Source: JAABQT01 sp041488375 (lineage in GTDB: Bacteria > Pseudomonadota > Gammaproteobacteria > Burkholderiales > SG8-39). Taken from it: a DNA stretch of 64,000 nt. The position numbers and the translations under genes are program-made. The stretch spans positions 16,287 to 80,286 of the forward strand of contig JBGPPD010000002.1 in the NCBI GenBank assembly GCA_041488375.1. Reading direction: 5' to 3'. Every line of letters begins with the position of its first letter. Positions within the stretch are counted from its first letter, which is position 1. The notes under the pieces are model-generated. The model was not told the DNA's origin. It made no database searches and saw nothing but the letters and a program-made list of their open reading frames with translations. Below, one piece after another: positions 59,301-64,000 of the stretch.

Positions 59301-60028
59301 AGCGGTCGCATGTGACGTACGGAGTTGTAGAAGGCTTCGGTGGTCTGTCCCGAGAGAGTGCGGCCCGAGGCGTCGGTGATGGTGCCCGAGACGATCACCG
59401 GCCAGCGCGCGCCGCGCCGCTCGAACAATTCCTCCAGCGCGAACAGGGCCGCCTTGGCGTTCAACGTGTCGAAGACCGTCTCCACCAGGAACAGGTCCAC
59501 GCCGCCTTGGGCCAGCGCCTGCGCCGCTTCGCCGTACGCGGCCACCAGCTGGTCGAAGCTGATCGCGCGAAACCCGGGGTCATTGACGTCGGGCGACAGC
59601 GATGCGGTCTTGGTGGTCGGCCCGAGCACGCCGGCGACGAAGCGCGGCCGCGACGGGTCCTTCGACTCGCACTCGCGTGCCGCCGCCACCGCGAGGCGCG
59701 CCGCGGCAAGATTCAATTCCGCGACCTGTGCCTCCATGCCGTAGTCGGCCATCGACACCGCGGTCGAGTTGAAGGTATTGGTTTCGATGATGTCGGCGCC
59801 GGCCTCCAGGTACTGCTCGTGGATGCGCCGCACCAGCTCGGGCTGGGTCAGCGCCAGCAGGTCGTTGTTGCCCCTCAGGTCGCGCGGCCAGTCGCGGAAT
59901 CGCGCGCGGCGGAACTGCGACTCGTCCAGGCGCTCGCGCTGGATCATGGTGCCTATCGCTCCGTCCAGCACCAAAATCCTGTCGCCCATCAGGGCAGCGA
60001 GCTGTGCGCTGCGGTCGCTATGCGTCAT
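56309..60028 (-). CDS. metH: cobalamin-dependent methionine synthase
   Basis: The 1239-residue enzyme starts at the ATG giving MTHSDRSAQLAAL. In order it has a homocysteine domain (zinc cysteines in VGLNCALGA and GGCCGTTAEH), a folate domain (FVNVGERTNVTGSKAF), a cobalamin cap and B12 domain (DVHDIGKNIVAVVL), and an AdoMet reactivation domain (RPAPGYPACPDHTEK). It transfers methyl from 5-methyltetrahydrofolate to homocysteine. A SAM-II riboswitch and an intrinsic terminator precede it, so it is turned down when SAM is plentiful. Confidence 0.97.
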   Translation of the reverse strand: MTHSDRSAQLAALMGDRILVLDGAIGTMIQRERLDESQFRRARFRDWPRDLRGNNDLLALTQPELVRRIHEQYLEAGADIIETNTFNSTAVSMADYGMEAQVAELNLAAARLAVAAARECESKDPSRPRFVAGVLGPTTKTASLSPDVNDPGFRAISFDQLVAAYGEAAQALAQGGVDLFLVETVFDTLNAKAALFALEELFERRGARWPVIVSGTITDASGRTLSGQTTEAFYNSVRHMRPLAVGLNCALGAKELRPHVEELSAVAEAFVSCHPNAGLPNAFGEYDDTPQNMAALMGEWARNGWLNIVGGCCGTTAEHIRALARAVHGVAPRRIPQLPKKLRLAGLEPLNIGPESLFVNVGERTNVTGSKAFARLILAGNYADALTVARQQVENGAQVIDVNMDEGMLDSEAAMQRFLSLVAAEPDIARVPVMIDSSKWRVIEAGLKCVQGKSIVNSISLKEGEAEFLRQARLARRYGAAVVVMAFDEQGQADTLERRTAICRRAYELLIERAGFAPEDIIFDPNIFAVATGLEEHARYGLDYLEAARWIRGHLPHAQVSGGLSNLSFSFRGNDAVREAMHTAFLYHAVRAGMTMGIVNAGQLGVYEEIEPQLRERVEDVILNRRADATERMVEFADTVKAGGGKAAKEDHAWRRAPVRERLVHALVTGTATHVLADTEEARLAAAHPIQVIEGPLMEGMNVVGDLFGAGKMFLPQVVKSARVMKQAVAHLVPYIEAEKAKTGEAGRPKGKIVIATVKGDVHDIGKNIVAVVLQCNNYDVVNLGVMVPAQKILDTALAEKADAIGLSGLITPSLEEMTHVAKEMERAGLSLPLLIGGATTSRAHTAVKIAPSYSGPVVYVPDASRSVTVAQSLLSAQARDAYVAEVRADYEKIRRQHAEKKGPGPLLPIARARELGHATDWKTYRPPQPAKPGVTVLKNYPLEKLAPCIDWGPFFQTWELSGPYPAILEDAVVGAEARKLFADAQAFLKKMIEGRWVCASGVFGLFPAARVGDDIEIYRDAAHRELPMTLHNLRQQNQKPAGRANLCLADYVAPKESGVPDWVGAFAVTAGIGIEKKLAEFERDHDDYSAIMLKALADRLAEAFAEHLHQRVRREYWGYAPDEALSNDDLIDEKYRGIRPAPGYPACPDHTEKGTLFALLDAERNAGMHLTESYAMLPTAAVAGFYLSHPDASYFAVGKIGPDQLEDYARRKAMSVPAAEKWLAPWLAYDPDARAKVA

Positions 60029-60038
60029 CGGTTCCCTG

Positions 60039-60077
60039 AAAACAAAACGCCCGTTCGGCTTGCGCGGAAACGGGCGT
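60039..60077 (-). terminator. intrinsic terminator in the metH leader
   Basis: On the minus strand a nine-base stem (ACGCCCGTT with AACGGGCGT, 13-base loop) is followed by TTTTGTTTT. It lies between the SAM-II aptamer and the metH start codon, so it is positioned to be the riboswitch expression platform. Confidence 0.85.
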
Positions 60078-60084
60078 CTAGGCA

Positions 60085-60141
60085 CGTCTCTTTAGCTGTA
60101 TTTGTAACGCGCCCGCAAGCTGAACATCAAATCGGCGCGAG
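60085..60141 (-). ncRNA. SAM-II riboswitch aptamer upstream of metH
   Basis: The minus strand reads TCGCGCCGATTTG at its 5' side, pairs CGCGC (60139-60135) with GCGCG (60112-60108) as the first stem, and continues TTACAAATACAGCTAAAG at its 3' side. This follows the SAM-II consensus block by block (CGCGC-GATTT, GCGCG-TnAnAAAT-nnAGCTAAA). SAM-II binds S-adenosylmethionine in an H-type pseudoknot. The candidate promoter puts the transcript start at the aptamer's first base. The following terminator suggests transcriptional attenuation of metH. Confidence 0.88.
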
Positions 60142-60146
60142 GCGGC

Positions 60147-60175
60147 AGTTTGCCTAGTTAAGCCTGCTATGTCAA
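60147..60175 (-). promoter_or_regulatory. putative metH promoter
   Basis: On the minus strand a perfect -35 TTGACA (60175-60170) is followed after 17 bases by CAAACT (60152-60147), a weak -10. The predicted transcription start, near 60141-60140, coincides with the beginning of the SAM-II aptamer, which supports the assignment. Confidence 0.5.
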
Positions 60176-60186
60176 TCGCTTACGCG

Positions 60187-60192
60187 TATAAT
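60187..60192 (+). promoter_or_regulatory. perfect -10 element just before the rhodanese gene
   Basis: TATAAT lies only 10 bases before the ATG at 60203. A start point about seven bases downstream of the -10 gives a leader of roughly four bases, so this mRNA could be nearly leaderless. No good -35 is seen at 16-18 bases upstream, and no ribosome binding site precedes the ATG. Confidence 0.45.
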
Positions 60193-60202
60193 CCGGTTCC
60201 CC

Positions 60203-60598
60203 ATGGAACATCTCGAACCCCAGCGCGCGAAGGAGTTCCTGAAGCAGCACCCGGACGCGTTGTTCGTCGACTGCCGCAGCGAAATGGAGTACCTGTTCGT
60301 CGGCCATCCGGTCGGGGCGCTCCACGTGGCCTGGAACGACGGCCCGGACTGGGCGGTCAACCCGCACTTCGTCGGCCACGTGAAGAAGCTCGCCGGCACC
60401 AACCACACCACGCGTCCCGTGGTGCTCATCTGCCGCAGCGGCAACCGTTCGCGGGAGGCGGGCGAGGAGCTGGAGCGCGCGGGCTTTACGCGCGTGTACA
60501 ACGTGACGCACGGCTTCGAAGGCGAACTGAACGACTCGCACCGGCGCAACTCTCTTGCCGGCTGGCGCTTCGAGGGCCTGCCCTGGGAGCAGTGTTGA
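60203..60598 (+). CDS. rhodanese-like domain protein
   Basis: The 131-residue single-domain protein has the active-site loop ICRSGNRSREA with C78, and the upstream FVDCRSEMEYLFVGHPVGA block typical of rhodanese folds. It probably carries a persulfide or transfers sulfane sulfur in the cytosol. It begins divergently from metH and overlaps the thioesterase gene, which suggests a shared transcript. Confidence 0.9.
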   Translation: MEHLEPQRAKEFLKQHPDALFVDCRSEMEYLFVGHPVGALHVAWNDGPDWAVNPHFVGHVKKLAGTNHTTRPVVLICRSGNRSREAGEELERAGFTRVYNVTHGFEGELNDSHRRNSLAGWRFEGLPWEQC

Positions 60599-61032
60599 GC
60601 GAAGGGGAGTTTCGCTCGACGGTGGCAGCTTTTTCCTGCGAGGTCTATTGGGGAGACTGCGACCCCGCCGGCATCATCTTCTATCCGACCTATTTCCGCT
60701 GGATGGACGCGGCCAGCTGGGCGTTCTTCGCCGCGGTCGGCTACGACGCCAAGCGCATGCGCGCCGAGCACATCGCCATGCCGCTGGTGTCGGCGGACTG
60801 CCAGTTTCTCTATCCGGCGCAACAGGGCGACCGCTGCGTGGTGCGCTCGAGCATCGCGCGCTTCGGCGGCAAGTCCTTCACGGTCGCACACGAGGCGCAG
60901 CGCGAGGACGGCATGGCGCTCGCCAAAGGCTCTGAGACGCGCGTCTGGGGGAAGTTCGACGCCGGGCCGGGCTCGCGCATGCGCGGGCAGGACATCCCCG
61001 AGGAGCTGAAGGCGCTGTTCCGCGCCGCCTAG
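60592..61032 (+). CDS. 4-hydroxybenzoyl-CoA thioesterase family (hotdog fold) protein
   Basis: About 146 residues from a GTG at 60592 (a TTG one codon later overlaps the rhodanese stop as TTGA and is equally possible). It has the family signature YWGDCDPAGIIFYPTYFRWMD with the catalytic aspartate, and a typical hotdog beta core. Such enzymes hydrolyse aromatic or aliphatic acyl-CoA esters. Close by are aromatic ring-cleavage genes and an aryl-CoA ligase, so a hydroxybenzoyl-CoA substrate fits, but FcbC- and YbgC-type roles cannot be separated here. Confidence 0.85.
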   Translation: MLSEGEFRSTVAAFSCEVYWGDCDPAGIIFYPTYFRWMDAASWAFFAAVGYDAKRMRAEHIAMPLVSADCQFLYPAQQGDRCVVRSSIARFGGKSFTVAHEAQREDGMALAKGSETRVWGKFDAGPGSRMRGQDIPEELKALFRAA

Positions 61033-61034
61033 CG

Positions 61035-61598
61035 TCAGAAGTCGAAGAACACCGTTTCGTCCTTGCCCTGCAGGACGATGTTCCACTCCAGCACGTTCTT
61101 GCTCCTGCGCCGCGCGACCAGCGTGCCTCGGCGCGCGGCGGGTACCAGCTTCAGCGCGGGATCCTGCGCGATGGCGGGGTCGCCCGGGAAATAGATCCGC
61201 GTGGAGAGCTGCTTGAGCAGCCCGCGCATGAACACTGTCACCGAGAGGTGCGGGGCCTGCAGCTTGCCGCCGCGCCCCGGCACGCGCCCCGGCTTGATGG
61301 TGGTGAAGCGAAAGTTGCCGTGCGCATCGGTCGGAATGCGGCCGAAGCCGCGAAAACCATTCTCCAGGGCCTTCTTCTGCCGGTCTTCGGGGTGGGCGTA
61401 CTTGCCTTCGGCGTTCGCCTGCCAGATCTCGATCAGGCCGTCATTGACGCCTGCGCCGTCGCCGTCGACCAGGCGGCCCTGGACCGTGACGCGCTCGCCC
61501 TTCGCGGCCGGCCCGGCGATGCGCGTGGTATTGAGCCAGGTGAGGCCGATATGCAGATACGGACCGACCGTCTGGGAACCGCTCGCGTACAGGCTCAT
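61035..61598 (-). CDS. pcaG: protocatechuate 3,4-dioxygenase alpha subunit
   Basis: From the ATG giving MSLYASGSQTVGPYLHIGL it is 187 residues. It has the intradiol dioxygenase fold with IEIWQANAEGKYAHP, but lacks the His-x-His iron ligands of the beta chain, as expected for the alpha subunit. With PcaH it forms the enzyme that opens protocatechuate between its hydroxyls to 3-carboxymuconate. It starts one base after the pcaH stop. Confidence 0.93.
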   Translation of the reverse strand: MSLYASGSQTVGPYLHIGLTWLNTTRIAGPAAKGERVTVQGRLVDGDGAGVNDGLIEIWQANAEGKYAHPEDRQKKALENGFRGFGRIPTDAHGNFRFTTIKPGRVPGRGGKLQAPHLSVTVFMRGLLKQLSTRIYFPGDPAIAQDPALKLVPAARRGTLVARRRSKNVLEWNIVLQGKDETVFFDF

Positions 61599-61599
61599 G

Positions 61600-62316
61600 T
61601 CATTCCCCCGGCGAGTCGTCCATCGGCGTCGCTTCGCGCCCGCGCAGCACGATATCGAAGCGGTAGGCGAGCGCATGCTCGGGGACCGTGTTCTCCCAGT
61701 CGAACAGCGAGATCAGGCGCACGCGCGCCTTCTCGTCCGGGATGCTCATGTACATCGGGTCGTAGGGCAGCAGCGGGTCGCCAGGGAAGTACATCTGCGT
61801 GACCAGGCGGGTGAGGAACGCGCGCCCGAAGAGCGAGAAATGCACGTGCGCCGGGCGCCAGGCGTTGTAGTGATTGCGCCAGGGATACTCCCCCGGGCGG
61901 ATGGTGATGAACCGGTAGCGGCCTTCGGCATCCGTGAGCGCGCGGCCGGCGCCGGAGAAATTCGGATCCACTGGCGCGTCGTGCCGGTCGACCTTGTGCG
62001 GATACCGTCCGGCCGCATTGGCCTGCCAGATCTCGACCAGCGTGTGCGGCAGCGGCTTGCCATTCTCGTCGAGCACGCGGCCGCTGATGATGATGCGCTC
62101 GCCGATCGCCTCGCCCTTGTGCTGCCGGGTCAGGTCGTTGTCGGTGGGTTTGAGGTCGTCGGTGTCGAAGACCGGCCCGGTGATCTCCGATAGCGTCTGC
62201 GGCACGATGACCAGCGGCTGCGTCGGGTGGCGCTTGGCCGTCGAGGCATAGGGTGGGAAGTCATACTCCGGCTGCGTGCCGGGGTGGAATCTGCGGTAGG
62301 CGTGGAGTTTGCTCAT
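61600..62316 (-). CDS. pcaH: protocatechuate 3,4-dioxygenase beta subunit
   Basis: The 238-residue subunit carries the iron(III) site: tyrosines in NAAGRYPHKVDRHD and WRNHYNAWRPAHVHFS and the two histidines of the latter segment. It catalyses intradiol cleavage of protocatechuate in the beta-ketoadipate pathway. It lies directly before pcaG and 18 bases after the zeta-class isomerase. The remaining pca genes are not in the window. Confidence 0.95.
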   Translation of the reverse strand: MSKLHAYRRFHPGTQPEYDFPPYASTAKRHPTQPLVIVPQTLSEITGPVFDTDDLKPTDNDLTRQHKGEAIGERIIISGRVLDENGKPLPHTLVEIWQANAAGRYPHKVDRHDAPVDPNFSGAGRALTDAEGRYRFITIRPGEYPWRNHYNAWRPAHVHFSLFGRAFLTRLVTQMYFPGDPLLPYDPMYMSIPDEKARVRLISLFDWENTVPEHALAYRFDIVLRGREATPMDDSPGE

Positions 62317-62334
62317 GGTGGCGTCATGGTTCCT

Positions 62335-62973
62335 TCATTCCGCGTCCGGCTGCTTGCCGGGTTGCGCACGCTCGAATGCTTCGAGGCGCATGCAGGTGTC
62401 GAACACGCGCATCACCGTGGGGTACGGCGCCAGCTCGCACTGGTAGCGCTGCGCGTTGAACACCTGCGGCACCAGGCAGCAATCGGCGATGCCCGGCGCA
62501 TCGCCCTGGCTGTACTTGCCGGACCCCGGCGTCTTCGCCATCGCGCCTTCGAGCTTCGCCAAGCCGTCGGCGATCCAGTGGCGGTACCATGCGTTTACTT
62601 GGTCCTCGTTCTGGCCCATTTCCTTCTTCAGGTGGGTCAGCGTGCGCAGGTTGTTCAGGGGGTGGATCTCGCAGGCGACCAGCAGCGCCAGGCTCCTTGC
62701 GCGGGCACGCGCGAAGGGGTCCTTCGGCAGCAACGGCGGGTTCGGGCGCGTTTCCTCGAGGTATTCGATGATGGCGAGCGACTGCGTCAGCAGCCATCCG
62801 CCGTCCTCCAACGCCGGCAGCAGCCCCTGGGGATTGAGCGAAGCGTATTGCGGACTGCGATGTTCGCCTTTCGGCAAGTGCACGAACGCCGGCTCGTAGG
62901 CGAGACCCTTGAGGTTGAGCGCGATGCGGACGCGGAATGCCGCCGAGCTGCGGAAGTAGGTGAACAGCTTCAC
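62335..62973 (-). CDS. zeta-class GST: maleylpyruvate/maleylacetoacetate isomerase
   Basis: The 212-residue protein starts with a GTG that overlaps the upstream hydrolase stop. It has the glutathione-binding YFRSSAAFRVRIALNLKG block with the zeta-class SSxxxR motif and NPQGLLPALE, TQSLAIIEYLEE. It isomerises maleylpyruvate or maleylacetoacetate with glutathione. The adjacent short hydrolase is of the fumarylpyruvate type, so the gentisate pathway (NagL-like) is more likely than tyrosine breakdown. Confidence 0.85.
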   Translation of the reverse strand: MKLFTYFRSSAAFRVRIALNLKGLAYEPAFVHLPKGEHRSPQYASLNPQGLLPALEDGGWLLTQSLAIIEYLEETRPNPPLLPKDPFARARARSLALLVACEIHPLNNLRTLTHLKKEMGQNEDQVNAWYRHWIADGLAKLEGAMAKTPGSGKYSQGDAPGIADCCLVPQVFNAQRYQCELAPYPTVMRVFDTCMRLEAFERAQPGKQPDAE

Positions 62974-63662
62974 AAGGCGGGCACCACCTTCACCTTCAGC
63001 TCGCCTACGCCATCGATCCCTGCGTGCATCTCGTCGCCCGGCTTTACCGGTCCGACGCCGGCCGGCGTGCCCGAATAGATGATGTCCCCGGATTCGATCG
63101 TGTAGTACTCGGACAAATAGGCGATCTGCTCCTGGACCGACCAGATCATGTCGGCGAGGTCGGCCTTCTGGCGTTCCTTGCCGTTCACCTGCAGCCAGAT
63201 GGCTCCCTTGGTCGGGTGGCCGATCTTGGCGGCAGGCACCAGGGCGCTGCACGGCGCCGCTTCGTCGAAGTCCTTGCCGAAATCCCAGGGGCGGCCGTGA
63301 TCCTTGCCCAGTTGCTGCAGGTCGCGCCGCGTCATGTCGAGGCCCACGGCATAGCCGTACACGTGCTCGTTGGCGCGCTTGGCATCGATACGGCGCCCAC
63401 CCTTGTGGATGGCGACGACCAGCTCGGTCTCGTAGTGGTAGTTCGCGGTTTTCGGCGGGTAGTGCACGTTGCCGCCGTTCGGCACCAGGGCATGGGCGCT
63501 CTTGATGAAGAAGAACGGTTGTTCGCGGCCGCTGCCGCCCATCTCCTTTTGGTGTTCGGCATAGTTGCGCCCGACGCAGAAGATGCGCCGCACCGGGAAT
63601 GCGTCGCTGCTGCCGGAGATCGGCAGCACCGGGGGGGTCCAGATCGGGAATGCGTAGGCCAT
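62970..63662 (-). CDS. fumarylacetoacetate hydrolase family protein, fumarylpyruvate hydrolase-like
   Basis: The 230-residue enzyme has the FAH motifs FCVGRNYAEHQKE, YHYETELVVAIHKGG with the metal-binding acidic residues, and SGDIIYSGTPAGVGPV. Its short length fits NagK-type fumarylpyruvate hydrolases, giving fumarate and pyruvate. It overlaps the isomerase by four bases and follows the aryl-CoA ligase, so the three are probably co-transcribed. A related FAH reaction cannot be excluded. Confidence 0.87.
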   Translation of the reverse strand: MAYAFPIWTPPVLPISGSSDAFPVRRIFCVGRNYAEHQKEMGGSGREQPFFFIKSAHALVPNGGNVHYPPKTANYHYETELVVAIHKGGRRIDAKRANEHVYGYAVGLDMTRRDLQQLGKDHGRPWDFGKDFDEAAPCSALVPAAKIGHPTKGAIWLQVNGKERQKADLADMIWSVQEQIAYLSEYYTIESGDIIYSGTPAGVGPVKPGDEMHAGIDGVGELKVKVVPAL

Positions 63663-63689
63663 GCGGTCCTTTCGGGGAAAACGCGGATT

Positions 63690-64000
63690 CTAGTCCTTGG
63701 CGGCGCGCTGCTGCTCGAGCAATTCGCGCAACCTGAAGCGTTGCACCTTGCCGGTGGCGGTGCGCGGCAATTCGGCCACCGGCAGGATCCATTTAGGCCG
63801 CTTGTGGCGCGGCAGCCTTGCCTCGCAGGCCGCGGTGGCGGCGGCCACGGCAGCCTGACCGTCGGTGCCGCGCGGAGCGACGAACAGGGCGAGTCGCTCG
63901 AAGCCGTCGGCGTCGGCGATCGGTACGCAGGCAGCCTCGGCGATCGACGGCAGTCCGAGCACCGCTTCCTCCAGATCGCCGGGTTGGACCCACTGGCCGG
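63690..64000 (-). CDS. aryl-CoA ligase / AMP-binding enzyme, C-terminal part only
   Basis: The window keeps only the last hundred or so codons. They show the C-terminal AMP-binding domain: GQWVQPGDLEEAVLGLPSIA at the hinge side and LPRTATGKVQRFRLREL with the catalytic lysine of ANL enzymes. The family activates carboxylic acids to acyl-CoA; the benzoate-CoA ligase branch is suggested by the aromatic neighbours. The start lies beyond the right edge. Confidence 0.8.
   Translation of the reverse strand, partial: GQWVQPGDLEEAVLGLPSIAEAACVPIADADGFERLALFVAPRGTDGQAAVAAATAACEARLPRHKRPKWILPVAELPRTATGKVQRFRLRELLEQQRAAKD

Noticed and set aside
56459..60157. A 1232-codon open frame on the plus strand opposite metH
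   Set aside because: It mirrors metH codon for codon, is rich in H, R, A and G with no domain I recognise, and arises because high-GC third positions suppress stops on the antisense strand.

Overview
The window reads as a chromosomal replication-origin region of a high-GC betaproteobacterium, probably a Burkholderiales-like or uncultured relative. The basis is gene order and family content: rpmH-rnpA-yidD-yidC-mnmE beside dnaA-dnaN-gyrB, a nine-gene atp operon next to mnmG-rsmG-parA-parB, GTP-type phosphoenolpyruvate carboxykinase, ribosomal protein THX, Smg/DprA, and the def-fmt-rsmB-(DUF4390)-ntrY-ntrX-trkA-trkH string. No transposon, prophage, CRISPR array, rRNA or tRNA gene was seen. Coding density is very high, many neighbours overlap by four bases, and no gene-free stretch exceeds about 200 bases.

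Layout. 1-8.9 kb: a thioredoxin-like protein, a GntR regulator with an FAD/Fe-S 2-hydroxyacid dehydrogenase, a divergent serine-glyoxylate aminotransferase and enoyl-CoA hydratase, a CoA-transferase, a TauE/SafE permease and a HAD phosphatase. 8.9-14.1 kb: a complete proteobacterial dedicated sortase system (histidine kinase, response regulator, VIT/von Willebrand target protein, class GN sortase). A BamA/TamA-like outer-membrane protein (14.2-15.8 kb) converges on it. 15.9-22.8 kb: atpIBEFHAGDC with its own promoter. 22.9-27.1 kb: parB, parA, rsmG, mnmG, preceded by two parS sites. 27.2-31.6 kb: an MFS transporter, a class III aminotransferase and pckG. 31.7-35.4 kb: mnmE, yidC, yidD, rnpA, rpmH. 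35.4-40.7 kb: oriC elements with dnaA, dnaN, gyrB. 40.7-46.2 kb: topB, smg, dprA and a LysM protein. 46.3-56.2 kb: def, fmt, rsmB, a DUF4390 protein, ntrY/ntrX-like regulators, trkA, trkH and a small CxCC protein. 56.2-60.2 kb: THX and metH behind a SAM-II riboswitch. 60.2-64 kb: rhodanese, hydroxybenzoyl-CoA-type thioesterase, pcaG, pcaH, zeta-class isomerase, fumarylpyruvate-type hydrolase and the end of an aryl-CoA ligase.

How the parts work together. The centre is housekeeping: replication initiation, chromosome segregation through ParABS, energy conversion and tRNA/protein maturation. The flanks add metabolism: glycolate/glyoxylate use on the left and aromatic ring cleavage on the right. 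The most distinctive items are the dedicated sortase system with a non-standard LPQGA sorting motif; a SAM-II riboswitch followed by an intrinsic terminator in the metH leader; a DnaA-trio element between dnaA and dnaN; fmt with an apparent CTG start; a catalytically degenerate NtrX-like regulator; and a CobW-like CxCC mini-protein behind trkH. All assignments come from reading the sequence against remembered family features; no database search was run.
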